Below are positions 8,635-16,958 of a DNA stretch of 64,000 nucleotides, in pieces (position 1 is the stretch's first letter; each line of letters starts with the position of its first letter). The notes below the pieces were generated by a model. That model was not told the origin of the DNA. It searched no databases and saw nothing but the letters and a program-made list of their open reading frames with translations. Made by a program: the position numbers and the translations under genes. This DNA is from Streptomonospora alba (lineage in GTDB: Bacteria; Actinomycetota; Actinomycetes; Streptosporangiales; Streptosporangiaceae). Location of the stretch: the NCBI RefSeq assembly GCF_000826685.1, contig NZ_JROO01000021.1, forward strand, positions 1 through 64,000. Reading direction: 5' to 3'.

Positions 8635-9774
8635 ATGGTCGCCGGAATCGTGTTGGCCACAACGCTGGGCTACCTGTCCGTCGCCTCCTGCTACATCGCC
8701 ACGCGGTTGGCCTATGCGCGCATCCGCCGGGAGGGCCCGCAGCGCCCGCCCGTGGGCCCGGCCGACCTCGACCCCTTCGAGCTGGCCATGCTCGCCGGCG
8801 GCCGCCAGCGCACGGGCGAGGTCGCACTCGCCGAGCTGTACCTCAGCGGCCGCGCGGTCGCGCGCGGCCACGGCCTGGTCTCCCGCCCCCAGCAGGCCGA
8901 ACAGCACCCCGCCCGGTTCTCCCCCGCTCCCTTCGCCCGGTTGCTGGACGTGCGGCTGGACCCTTCCCGCCCCGTGGCCGCCGACCAGCTGGTGCGCCTG
9001 GCCGCCAAGGCCGACCCGGCCACGGGCGTGCTGTGGCGGCTGCGCCGGCTGGGCCTGTTCCTCTCCCCCGAGCGGCTGGCACGGGTGGCGCTGCCGCGCA
9101 GCGCCGCCTGGGGGGTGCACATGCTCATCGGCGGTCTAGGGGTGATCGCCGGCGGGGGCGCGGTGCTGTGGGCGATGATCCCCGAGGGCGAGCGGGTGCA
9201 CGCGGTGCCGCTGGTGTTCGCGGGCGTGATGATCGTCTACCCCTCGCTCGTCTACATCTGCGCCCGGGTGGTCGGCGGGATGCAGGGCCCGGTCGCCGTC
9301 GCGGCCGCGGCGACCGGCGCCGCGGTCCCCGTGGTGCCGGCGCCCCGTGAGCTGGCGGCCCTGCTCGCTCTGCTGGCGGGCTGGTCGCTGCTGCACGGCC
9401 TCTACCGGCTCACCGGCGGCAAGCTGGGCCCGCGCACGGCGGCGGGCGACGCGCTGCTGGAGGAGGCCGGCGCCCTCGACGAGGATGCCGATCCCACCGA
9501 CGCGGCGCTGCGGTCGACGGCCCTTCTGGGGTTTCGCGCGCTGCGGCGCGGGCGGCGCCCCCGGCGCCGAGGCGGTCCGCAGCCGCCGGAGTGCGCCGAG
9601 TTCGCCGCGGTGTGCTCCTTCGCCGCCGCGTGCGGCGACGGGGTGGGCCACCCCAACAGCGGGCTGGGCGGCAACTTCGGCGGCGACGGCGGCACAGGCG
9701 ACTGGGGCGGCGAGGGAGCCGCGTCCCCGACCGTGCGGCGGCGCTCGGGCCGCGGCCCGGAGGCCGCTGCGTGA
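8635..9774 (+). CDS. TIGR04222-like membrane protein with Gly/Cys-rich tail
   Basis: A 379-aa protein preceded by GGAGGAGG at the chosen ATG. It begins with one membrane helix (residues 2-22). A soluble segment of about 140 residues follows, with DPFELAMLAGGRQRTGEVALAEL resembling the domain known as TIGR04222. Two or three more helices lie at about residues 163-250, and an Arg-rich then Gly-rich tail contains three cysteines (C in PECAEF, AVCSF, AACGD). The usual members of this family also end in a Gly/Cys-rich tail. Function is unknown. Family assignment is from recall of the motif and is moderate. Confidence 0.65.
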   Translation: MVAGIVLATTLGYLSVASCYIATRLAYARIRREGPQRPPVGPADLDPFELAMLAGGRQRTGEVALAELYLSGRAVARGHGLVSRPQQAEQHPARFSPAPFARLLDVRLDPSRPVAADQLVRLAAKADPATGVLWRLRRLGLFLSPERLARVALPRSAAWGVHMLIGGLGVIAGGGAVLWAMIPEGERVHAVPLVFAGVMIVYPSLVYICARVVGGMQGPVAVAAAATGAAVPVVPAPRELAALLALLAGWSLLHGLYRLTGGKLGPRTAAGDALLEEAGALDEDADPTDAALRSTALLGFRALRRGRRPRRRGGPQPPECAEFAAVCSFAAACGDGVGHPNSGLGGNFGGDGGTGDWGGEGAASPTVRRRSGRGPEAAA

Positions 9775-9823
9775 TGCCTCGGCAGCGGACGGGCGCTCCC
9801 CGGTTCGGAACGGTCGCGGATTC

Positions 9824-9847
9824 CCGGTCGCCGTGCACGGCGACGGG
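9824..9847. terminator. Hairpin between convergent genes
   Basis: Arms 9824-9833 and 9838-9847 pair over 10 bp with one mismatch around a TGCA loop. It sits between two convergent genes (ends 9774 and 9926). There is no U-tract, so a GC-rich actinobacterial bidirectional terminator is inferred. Confidence 0.45.
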
Positions 9848-9925
9848 CGCGGCCGCCGCTCGGCGCCGGATCCCCGACCACGGCCGAAGGGGCCGCCCTC
9901 GCCGGACGGCATCGGGACTGGGCGC

Positions 9926-10561
9926 TCAGCCGGAGCCCCGTGCCTCTTCGCCGTGCGGCGCCTCGGTGTCCTCCGGGTCCGTGCGACCGTCCCCGCCGTC
10001 GTCAGCGCCGGCATCGGCGTGAGCGGCCTCCGCGGCCCGGCGCTCCGCGGGAAGGTCGCCGCGCCACAGGCTGACGGCGTCGAAGAGCCCGTACTGCAGC
10101 ACAGCGACGAACGGCCAGGCCATCAGGGCGCTGAGAGCCTGCAGTCGCAGTCCCGACCGGATCACCGTGCCGGGATCCGCGGCCTCGACGGCCCGGCCGA
10201 ACTCCCCCGCGTCGATGAGGGTGCCCACCTGCCAGGCGGCGAGCGCGCCGAGGGCCGAGCCGGCCGCCATGGCCAGCAGGCTGACCATGCGCAGATCGGA
10301 GGCATCGCGCGCGGCCAGCCGGTACTGGACCATGTAGACGGTGTAGCCGCAGACCAGCCCGGCCCCCATCATGATCAGCGCGAAGTAGCCGTCGACCGCG
10401 AAGTCGGCGTCGGAGACGGGCACGGGCACGATCCCGCCGTCTGGGCCGACGGTCACCCGCGGCCGCGGGGCCAGCAGCCACCACAGCAGCCCCAGCGGAA
10501 CGCCCAGCGCCGCCGTGCAGCCCAGGACGGCCCCGCCCACGGCGAGCTTCCGGCGCGTCAT
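9926..10561 (-). CDS. DUF2567-like four-helix membrane protein
   Basis: The 211-aa product starts MTRRK followed by a membrane helix (residues 6-30), then LAPRPRVTVGPDGGIVPVP, then a helix from YFALIMMGAGLVCGY, a third around residues 95-115 and a fourth near 145-165. The tail is Ala/Asp/Glu-rich. The layout of one helix, a short APRP-x-V-x-PDG extracytoplasmic segment and three further helices is what I recall of DUF2567 proteins of actinobacteria. Function is unknown. The start is the ATG at 10561; earlier in-frame codons reach into a region without coding character. Confidence 0.6.
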   Translation of the reverse strand: MTRRKLAVGGAVLGCTAALGVPLGLLWWLLAPRPRVTVGPDGGIVPVPVSDADFAVDGYFALIMMGAGLVCGYTVYMVQYRLAARDASDLRMVSLLAMAAGSALGALAAWQVGTLIDAGEFGRAVEAADPGTVIRSGLRLQALSALMAWPFVAVLQYGLFDAVSLWRGDLPAERRAAEAAHADAGADDGGDGRTDPEDTEAPHGEEARGSG

Positions 10562-11128
10562 CAGCCGCCGCACCCCCTTGTCCGGTCGAATCTCTTGGCT
10601 CCTTTCCGGCCCGCGCGGCGGGAAAACCGGTGCTGCTCGGCCGCCGGGTCGGCCTGTCGTCCTTCCTCGGACGGGCCGCGCCACCGCTCTCCCCCTGGAG
10701 TCGGTCGGCGGGACCGCCGCGCAACTGCGCTGGACAGCGTACGCCCGGTCCTTCCTCCCCCGGCCGGGAGGGCCGGAGTTCCAGCGCATCGTGCGCCACC
10801 GCCGCACCCTGATGAGCCCGCCCCGGTCGGCGGTCACCGCCTCGGACCGACGGCCGCCGCTGAGTGCGGCAATGGGGCGCAGCCCGCCCGGCGAGCGGGC
10901 CGGCGTGCCGCCGAGCCGACCGGCAGCGTGCGCGGAGTACACGGTCCCCCTCGGCGGCACGGGAGGAGCCCGCGACGGGCAGCGTCCCCCGCTCGGTGGT
11001 GGGCGGCGGGCGGGCACACGCTCTTCGCGCGGACCGGCGCGGGCCCCGTCGCCCAGCCCGCTCGGCACACGGCCCCTGCGACCGTCCCGGCCGGGCCGTG
11101 TCGGATTCCGCCGGCGCGGCCCCTGAGC
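10562..11128. other. Intergenic stretch without a supported gene
   Basis: About 570 bp between the start of the DUF2567-like gene and the stop of padR, both on the minus strand. Several frames are open because the DNA is extremely GC-rich, but none has a Shine-Dalgarno sequence plus recognisable protein pattern. I see no clear promoter hexamers, repeats or RNA signature. Confidence 0.5.
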
Positions 11129-12019
11129 TCATCCTTCGGAGCGCTCGGGGCCCTCGTCGAACGGCTCCTCGCCGTCCTCCTCGGAGGCGTCCTCAGCGGA
11201 TTCGTCGTCCTCGGCCAGGATGCGGTAGAGGCCGCGCTTGGTCTCGGAGAGCAGCCGCTTGGCGCGCGAGGCCTGCTCGTCGGTACCGGCCTGGGCGACC
11301 TGCGCGGCCGCGGCCGCCAGTTGGTAGGACAGTGAGCCGATCTCTGCGTAGCGGGCGAGAGCGTCCTCGTGCTCCTCCGAGACCGCTGCCCAGGGCGGAG
11401 TGAGGTCGGCGGCGTTGCGCTCGACGTACTCGTGGCCCTCGTCGGTCAGCTCGAAGGGGCGGCGCCGGCCCGAGCCCGTTTTCTCGGCGGGGTGCACCAG
11501 CCCTTCGTCCTCCAACTGCTGGAGCATCGGATAGACCGAGCCCGGGCTCGGACGCCAGGCGTTGCCGCTGCGGTCGCGCCCCTCGCGGATGATCTCGTAG
11601 CCGCTGCGCGGCTCCTCGGCCAGCAGCAGCAGGATTCCGGTGCGGACGTCGCCGCGCCGGGCCCGCGTCCCACCGCGGCGCCGGTGCCCTCCACCCCCGC
11701 CGAACGGACCGCCCCCGAAGGGTCCGTGCGGGAACGGGGCACCGCCCCACGGCGCGCCGGGAGGCCCAGGAGGCATCGGCGGCGGACCTCCGGGGCCGCC
11801 GCCGCGCGGACCCTGAGCCCAGTCCGCCATCCGCTCGAACGGCCCGCCGTGCCCGCGGTGGAAGCCGCGATGGCCCCGCCGGTGGTCTCGCAGCCGCTCG
11901 CGCGCCTCGCCGGTCCAGGCACCGGCTTCGCCGGCGCTCGCGTCTTCGGGCCATGGGGCGCCGCGTCCGGGCATGCCGGCGCGTCCGCCCCACGACCACG
12001 GCATAGGTATCGCAGTCAT
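11129..12019 (-). CDS. PadR-family transcriptional regulator with Gly/Pro-rich N-terminal extension
   Basis: A 296-aa regulator. Residues about 122-200 are a PadR winged helix: GDVRTGILLLLAEEPRSGYEIIREGRDRSGNAWRPSPGSVYPMLQQLEDEGLV followed by a beta wing (SGRRRPFELTDEGHEYV). The C-terminal helices (205-270) probably dimerise, and the protein ends in an acidic tail. The first ~120 residues are an unusual low-complexity Gly/Pro/His/Arg-rich segment, whereas PadR proteins normally begin at the winged helix. Its own promoter carries a perfect inverted repeat at the transcription start, so autoregulation is likely. No target gene besides padR is evident; the 3' neighbour is a membrane protein 567 bp away. 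Confidence 0.9.
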   Translation of the reverse strand: MTAIPMPWSWGGRAGMPGRGAPWPEDASAGEAGAWTGEARERLRDHRRGHRGFHRGHGGPFERMADWAQGPRGGGPGGPPPMPPGPPGAPWGGAPFPHGPFGGGPFGGGGGHRRRGGTRARRGDVRTGILLLLAEEPRSGYEIIREGRDRSGNAWRPSPGSVYPMLQQLEDEGLVHPAEKTGSGRRRPFELTDEGHEYVERNAADLTPPWAAVSEEHEDALARYAEIGSLSYQLAAAAAQVAQAGTDEQASRAKRLLSETKRGLYRILAEDDESAEDASEEDGEEPFDEGPERSEG

Positions 12020-12054
12020 GTTCGTACTCCCGTACTCATCGATACTTCTTTACC

Positions 12055-12084
12055 TATCTCGATACGTTCGATCTTATCGAGATA
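12055..12084. promoter_or_regulatory. PadR operator (perfect 10-bp inverted repeat)
   Basis: TATCTCGATA (12055-12064) and TATCGAGATA (12075-12084) are exact inverted repeats with a 10-bp spacer, so the centres are 20 bp apart on one DNA face. Further CGATA-like copies lie just downstream (12038-12044). PadR regulators commonly bind such AT-rich dyads. The site covers about +1 to +30 of the padR promoter. Confidence 0.75.
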
Positions 12085-12089
12085 CGTTA

Positions 12090-12118
12090 AAGATATATCT
12101 ATAACTTTTCACCGTCAA
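12090..12118 (-). promoter_or_regulatory. padR promoter
   Basis: On the minus strand TTGACG (12118-12113), a 17-bp spacer and TATCTT (12095-12090). The predicted start falls at about 12084, at the edge of the inverted-repeat operator. Confidence 0.65.
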
Positions 12119-12272
12119 CGGTCGGCCGGAGGAAGCTCTCAGCGCTGGGCACGGGTGCGGAACGTTCACCCGGGGATCGACGCGCTGACGCTCGGCGGTG
12201 GCACTGTGGGACACCGCCGAGCACTCGGGGCTCGGCGCCAACCGGAAACCCCGGCTCGGAAAGGACCCCCGT

Positions 12273-13535
12273 ATGCCCCGCACCCGTCCCCGCACGCGCC
12301 TCGCCCTCTCGGCGGCCCTGGTGGCCGCGACCCTGGCCGCCGCCCCTGCGGCCCAAGCCGACTCCGGCGGCCGACACGGCGGTCCCGGCCACAGCGGAAA
12401 GGACGCGGTGCGCTTCGCGACGTTCAACGCCTCGCTCAACAGAGCCGAGCAGGGCGCGCTCGCCGAGGACCTCTCCGACCCCGGCGACGGGCAGGCCGCG
12501 GCGGCCGCCGAGGTGATCCAGCGGACCCGCCCCGATGTGCTGCTGGTCAACGAGTTCGACTACGACGACCAGGGCCGCGCCGCCGAGCTGTTCCAGCGCA
12601 ACTACCTGTCGCGCCCACAGGACGGCGCCGATCCCATCCGCTACCGGTACCGCTACAGTGCTCCGAGCAACACCGGCGTCGCCTCAGGCTTCGACCTGAA
12701 CAACGACGGGCGCACCGTCACCGAAGCGGGCGAACCCGGCTACGGCGACGACGCCTTCGGGTTCGGCGCGTTCCCCGGCCAGTACGGGATGGCGGTCTAC
12801 TCGCGCTACCCCATCGACCGCGACGCCGTGCGCACCTTCCAGACGTTCCGCTGGGCCGACATGCCCGGAGCGCTGCTGCCCACCGACCCCGAAACCGGTG
12901 AGGACTTCTACTCCGAGGCGGAGCAGAAGGCGCTGCGGCTGTCCTCCAAGAGCCACTGGGACGTGCCGATCCGCCTCGGCGCGGGCAGGCCCGTGCACCT
13001 GCTGGCCGCCCATCCCACTCCGCCCGGCTTCGACGGCCCCGAGCAGCGCAACGTCGCCCGCAACCACGACGAGAACCGGTTCTTCGCCGACTACGTCTCC
13101 CCCGGTGACAGCGGCTACATCTACGACGACAAGGGGCGGCGCGGCGGGCTGCGCCCCGGATCCCGGTTCGTGATCGCCGGCGACCTCAACGCCGACCCCG
13201 ACGACGGAGACGGGCACCCGCGCGCCACCCTCCAGCTGATGGAGGCCCACCGCGTCAACGGCGGCGTGCGGCCCACCAGCGAGGGAGCACCGCAGGCCGC
13301 CGCGGAGCAGGGCGGCGCCAACGACGAGCACACGGGCGACCCCGCCCTGGACACCGCCGACTTCGGCGAGCCCGCGCCGGGCAACCTGCGCGTGGACTAC
13401 GTACTGCCCTCCCGCGGGCTGCCGGTAGCCGATACCCGCGTGTTCTGGCCCGCCCAGGGCCGCCCCGGCGCCGAGGCCGCAGCCCGGGCCTCCGACCACC
13501 GCCTGGTCTGGCTCGACGTGCGCAGCCCCCGCTGA
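12273..13535 (+). CDS. Secreted endonuclease/exonuclease/phosphatase-family protein
   Basis: A 420-aa product with a twin-Arg-like n-region, a hydrophobic helix and an AQA|D cleavage site near residue 29, so exported. The EEP fold motifs are in order: RFATFNASLN (metal-binding Asn), PDVLLVNEFDYDD (catalytic Glu), LLAAHPTPPG (His), FVIAGDLNADPDDGD (Asp/Asn), LRVDYVLPS and the terminal SDHRLVWLDV (Asp-His). All catalytic positions appear intact. Substrate (nucleic acid, phospholipid or other phosphodiester) cannot be told. The ATG has GGAAAGGA upstream. A hairpin terminator follows. Confidence 0.88.
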   Translation: MPRTRPRTRLALSAALVAATLAAAPAAQADSGGRHGGPGHSGKDAVRFATFNASLNRAEQGALAEDLSDPGDGQAAAAAEVIQRTRPDVLLVNEFDYDDQGRAAELFQRNYLSRPQDGADPIRYRYRYSAPSNTGVASGFDLNNDGRTVTEAGEPGYGDDAFGFGAFPGQYGMAVYSRYPIDRDAVRTFQTFRWADMPGALLPTDPETGEDFYSEAEQKALRLSSKSHWDVPIRLGAGRPVHLLAAHPTPPGFDGPEQRNVARNHDENRFFADYVSPGDSGYIYDDKGRRGGLRPGSRFVIAGDLNADPDDGDGHPRATLQLMEAHRVNGGVRPTSEGAPQAAAEQGGANDEHTGDPALDTADFGEPAPGNLRVDYVLPSRGLPVADTRVFWPAQGRPGAEAAARASDHRLVWLDVRSPR

Positions 13536-13541
13536 GCACCC

Positions 13542-13582
13542 GGGCCGCCGGGGCAGGAGGCCGCTACCCGCCCCGGCGGCCC
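13542..13582 (+). terminator. GC-rich hairpin after the endonuclease gene
   Basis: Perfect 13-bp arms 13542-13554 and 13570-13582 with a 15-nt loop, beginning 7 nt after the stop codon. No U-tract is present. Confidence 0.6.
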
Positions 13583-13665
13583 TGGGCAGCGTGTAACGCC
13601 GCCTGCCACGGGGTAGCCGCGCAGTGGAGGACGCGCGGCCGCCGGCCGCCGGCACGGGGGTGAGC

Positions 13666-14340
13666 ATGAACCGGTCCGCCGATTCCGGGTCCACGCAGGA
13701 CGGCGAGCGGGACTCCGCACTCTCGGAGTACCGGCGCCGGCGCGACTTCGCCCGCACCGCCGAACCCGAAGGCGCCGCCGACCAGGGCTCCGGCGAGGGC
13801 CCGCTGTTCGTCGTCCAGCGCCACATCGCCCGGCGCGAGCACTACGACCTGCGCCTGGAGGTCGACGGCGTGCTCAAGTCCTGGGCCGTGCCCAAGGGCC
13901 CCTCCACCGACCCCGGTGACAAGCGCCTTGCGGTGCCCACCGAGGACCACCCGCTCGACTACGCCGAGTTCGAGGGCACCATCCCCGCCGGAGACTACGG
14001 CGGAGGCACGGTGCTGGTCTGGGACACCGGCACCTACGCCAACACCACCGCCAAGAAGGGGCGGCGGATGGGCATGGCCGAAGGGCTGGAGCACGGCCAC
14101 GTCTCCTTCGAACTGCACGGCGAGAAGCTGACCGGCCGCTTCGCGCTCAACCGGTTCCGCTCCGGGGAGAAGGGCGAGGAGGAGGCGTGGCTGCTGGTCA
14201 AGGAGCGCGATTCCGCCGCCGGCGCCGACGACCCCGTCTCCACCCGGCCGGAATCGGTGCGCACCGGCCGCGGGATCCGCGAGGTCGCCGAGGAGGAGGG
14301 CCGCACGCTCAAGGGCCGTCCGCGCGATGAGGAGGAGTGA
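13666..14340 (+). CDS. LigD-like 3'-phosphoesterase (PE) domain protein
   Basis: A 224-aa stand-alone version of the phosphoesterase domain of DNA ligase D. Diagnostic motifs are FVVQRHIARREHYDLRLEVDGVLKSWAVPKGPS, then HPLDYAEFEGTIPAGDYGGGTVLVWDTG, and FELHGEKLTGRFALNRF. The His/Asp/Arg residues of the metal-binding active site (H and H-x-D in RHIARREHYDLR) are retained. It trims 3' ends during double-strand-break end joining. The next gene, the polymerase domain, overlaps its stop codon. No ligase domain or Ku gene is in this window. The start could also be the GTG 6 nt upstream. Confidence 0.9.
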   Translation: MNRSADSGSTQDGERDSALSEYRRRRDFARTAEPEGAADQGSGEGPLFVVQRHIARREHYDLRLEVDGVLKSWAVPKGPSTDPGDKRLAVPTEDHPLDYAEFEGTIPAGDYGGGTVLVWDTGTYANTTAKKGRRMGMAEGLEHGHVSFELHGEKLTGRFALNRFRSGEKGEEEAWLLVKERDSAAGADDPVSTRPESVRTGRGIREVAEEEGRTLKGRPRDEEE

Positions 14341-15299
14341 TGAGCGCGTCGTCGGAGCGGATGCGTGCGGGCAGGCGCACCGTCGCGCTCGGCAATCCCG
14401 ACAAGGAGCTGTTCGGCGAGGGCGGCGCCACCAAGCGGGAGCTGGCCGAGCACTACCGCGCCGTGGCGCCGATGATGCTGCCGCATGTTCGCGAGAGGCC
14501 GCTGGCCCTGCACCGCTTTCCCGACGGCATCTTCGCCGACGGCGATCCCTCTTCGAGCGGGGGCTTCTTCCAGAAGCAGCTGCCCGCCCACGCGCCCGAC
14601 TGGGTCGGCGGGGTCGAGGTGCGTCGCGAGCAGGGCGGCTCCATCACCATGGCCGTCTGCGACGACACCGCGAGCCTGATCTGGCTGGCCGACCAGGCGG
14701 TGGTCACCCCGCACCCGTGGTTGAGCCGCACCGGCGACCTGGAGCGTCCTGACCGCATCATCGTCGACCTCGACCCGGCTGACGACGACTTCGGGCGGGT
14801 GCGCGAGGCCGCCCGCGACGTCCGCGCCGGGCTGGAGGAGGTCGGGCTGGTCGCCTTCGTGATGAGCACCGGCTCGCGCGGGCTGCACGTGGTCGCACCG
14901 ATCCGGCCGGAGCGGCACTTCGACACGGTGCGCGAGTTCGCCCGCCGCCTGGCCGACCTCGTCGCCGGGCGCCGCCCCGACGCCTACACGACCGAGTTCC
15001 GCAAGGACAAGCGCCGCGGCCGCCTGTTCCTTGACGTGCTGCGCAACTCCTATGCTCAGCACGCCGTGGCGCCCTACTCCGTACGCGCGCTGCCGGAGGC
15101 CCCGGTGGCCGTGCCGCTGGCCTGGGAGGAGCTGGAGGGGCTCGACTCGGCCCGCCGGTGGACGCTGCGCACGCTGGGCGAACGGCTGGAACGCAACGAG
15201 AAGGCCGGCGGCGACCCGTGGCAGGGCATGGCCCGGCGCGCCCGCTCGCCGCGCAAGGCGGCCGAGCGCCTGGAGAAGGCGGAGCGGCGCGCGCGGTGA
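14340..15299 (+). CDS. LigD-like polymerase/primase domain protein
   Basis: A 319-aa AEP-type polymerase homologous to the LigD POL domain. It has FQKQLPAHAPDW, SLIWLADQAVVTPHPWLS, the catalytic pair IIVDLDPADDDF (D-x-D), STGSRGLHVVAPI (SxH motif) and RGRLFLDVLRNSYAQHAVAPYSVRA. All catalytic residues are present. It would extend or fill DNA or ribonucleotide ends at breaks. ATG at 14340 overlaps the TGA of the PE gene and has GGAGGAG upstream, so the two are translationally coupled and likely act together. Confidence 0.92.
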   Translation: MSASSERMRAGRRTVALGNPDKELFGEGGATKRELAEHYRAVAPMMLPHVRERPLALHRFPDGIFADGDPSSSGGFFQKQLPAHAPDWVGGVEVRREQGGSITMAVCDDTASLIWLADQAVVTPHPWLSRTGDLERPDRIIVDLDPADDDFGRVREAARDVRAGLEEVGLVAFVMSTGSRGLHVVAPIRPERHFDTVREFARRLADLVAGRRPDAYTTEFRKDKRRGRLFLDVLRNSYAQHAVAPYSVRALPEAPVAVPLAWEELEGLDSARRWTLRTLGERLERNEKAGGDPWQGMARRARSPRKAAERLEKAERRAR

Positions 15300-15395
15300 T
15301 GTGCGCACGGCGCCGTCCGCGGCCGGGATCCCGCGCCTGCGCGGTGCGCCGGCCCGCTGAGGCGGCGAGGCGCTCCCCGCCTCCTGGTGCGCGGC

Positions 15396-15430
15396 GGGCC
15401 CCGGCGGCGGACGCACCGCCGCCGGGGCCC
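15396..15430. terminator. Strong hairpin between convergent genes
   Basis: Perfect 15-bp arms (15396-15410 and 15416-15430) with a 5-nt loop. It lies between the ends of the LigD-like polymerase gene (plus) and the peroxidase gene (minus), so it probably terminates both. Confidence 0.65.
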
Positions 15431-15452
15431 TGCTCGCGCGCCTGGGCCGACC

Positions 15453-16958
15453 TCACACCTCGCCGAGGCCGAAGCCGGTGAAGCGGATCAGGTCGGGCAT
15501 GGTGAAGTCGCCCTCCCGGTCCCCCTCCAGCGTCGGCTTCCAGCCGGGGTCGTTGCTCAGGTAGGACGACGAGTCGGCGGCCAGCAGCCCGAGGAAGACT
15601 TCGGCCACGATCCGGCCGCCCACCGGGCCCAGGCGGCGCCCGCCCTCGAGCACCTCGGACTCGCGCAGGATGTAGTACCACAGCGGCGCGGCACCGCGCC
15701 GGGGCGCCTCCAGCTGGGAGTCGGCCAGCGGTTGCACGCCCATCGCGCGGGCCACCGCCTGTCCCGAGGGCAGCCCCAGGCTCACACCGCGGGTGAGGTT
15801 GCGCCGGGCCAGGGACGCGATGCCCTCGGCCGCCTCCTCGGGCAGCTCGGTCAGCGGGGGCGCGAGGTAGGGATCGATCGCCCGCGAGGGCGCGGGACCG
15901 ACGCCGTCCGTCCCGAGCGGGAACGACCGCCGCCACTCGATCTGCCAGCCGGGCGGCAGCGCGCGGGCGCCGCCCAGGTGGGTGAGCGGGTCGCTCTCGG
16001 CGATGGGCTCGGCGGTGAAGATGGGCAGTTCGGGCACACTCGTGTTGAACTTGTAGCGCGCCCGGACCATGGAGTGGGCGAAGCGGTAGGCCGCCACGGA
16101 GAACTCGACGGGCATGAACGGGTTGTTGCGCCACCGGTAATGGCGGAGGTCGGGCCGCTCGACGGCCCGGCCCCGACCGGTCGAGGGCACGCTGTGAAGC
16201 ACGTCGGCGAACGTCTCCTCGCCGACGACCCGCCGCAGGAAGTCGTGGATCACCACCCACTGGTAGTGCCAGCGCACGATGCGCTGGGCGGCCGCGAAGT
16301 CGTCCTCCTCGGGCACCTCTCCCGACTCCCGCAGCTGGGGCAGCCGATCCAGGACCTTGTTGTGGAACAGCTGCAGAGTCAACTGCAGGTGGGTGACGAA
16401 GAGGTTCTCGTCGTTGCGCGGATCGGGGATGATCGCCGACTCTTGTGCGTTGCGTTGGAGGTCGAGCTGGCCGTCGCGGCTCGTCACCAGGAATCGGCCC
16501 GGGTTGTGGTCGTCGTACAGGTAGGGCTGGTCGGCGGGCCCGCGCCCGTAGACCGAGTCCAGGTCGAAGAACGGCGAGCGGAAGTTGGTCAGCGCGTCGG
16601 GATCGTTGCGCTGCACCTGCAGCGGTGACGGGTCGTGGGTGATGTCGTGGTCGATGAACTGGCCGAGGAACGTATAGCCCGAAGGGACGTCCGGGTTGTC
16701 CATCCCCGGGTCCCCCGGGCTGCGCTCCACCATGCGCCCGGCGAGGTCGATGATCTCCGCTTCGCTGAGAACGAGCGGAGGCAGGCGGCGGAACATCCGC
16801 CCGAACCGGCCTTCGAACATCGGCGACTCGGGCACGTGGCCGGTCCCGCGCGGGGCGAGGCCGTGGCCACGACGGGACGCGGACGCGGGCCGTCCGGGCG
16901 TTGCGCCGGAGTCGGCGCGCTGTTCGGTCAGCACTGGCGTTTCGGCGGTCGGCTTCAT
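15453..16958 (-). CDS. Animal-type haem peroxidase family protein
   Basis: A 501-aa member of the animal haem peroxidase (An_peroxidase) superfamily. The distal site is clear in FLGQFIDHDITHD (distal His followed by Ca-binding Asp) and the proximal haem ligand in AAYRFAHSMVRARY. Other family features are LDSVYGRG, RNDENLFVTHLQLTLQLFHN and DPGWKPTL near the C-terminus. There is no signal peptide or membrane helix, so a cytoplasmic or leaderlessly released enzyme is likely. Substrate is unknown. The ATG at 16958 has GAGGA 8 nt upstream. The first ~45 residues look disordered. Confidence 0.9.
   Translation of the reverse strand: MKPTAETPVLTEQRADSGATPGRPASASRRGHGLAPRGTGHVPESPMFEGRFGRMFRRLPPLVLSEAEIIDLAGRMVERSPGDPGMDNPDVPSGYTFLGQFIDHDITHDPSPLQVQRNDPDALTNFRSPFFDLDSVYGRGPADQPYLYDDHNPGRFLVTSRDGQLDLQRNAQESAIIPDPRNDENLFVTHLQLTLQLFHNKVLDRLPQLRESGEVPEEDDFAAAQRIVRWHYQWVVIHDFLRRVVGEETFADVLHSVPSTGRGRAVERPDLRHYRWRNNPFMPVEFSVAAYRFAHSMVRARYKFNTSVPELPIFTAEPIAESDPLTHLGGARALPPGWQIEWRRSFPLGTDGVGPAPSRAIDPYLAPPLTELPEEAAEGIASLARRNLTRGVSLGLPSGQAVARAMGVQPLADSQLEAPRRGAAPLWYYILRESEVLEGGRRLGPVGGRIVAEVFLGLLAADSSSYLSNDPGWKPTLEGDREGDFTMPDLIRFTGFGLGEV

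Noticed and set aside
10562-11128. Possible degraded gene in the gap before padR
   Set aside because: No recognisable protein fragment in any frame.
15396-15430. 15-bp inverted repeat as a mobile-element end
   Set aside because: Location between convergent genes and a short loop fit a terminator better; there is no flanking direct repeat.
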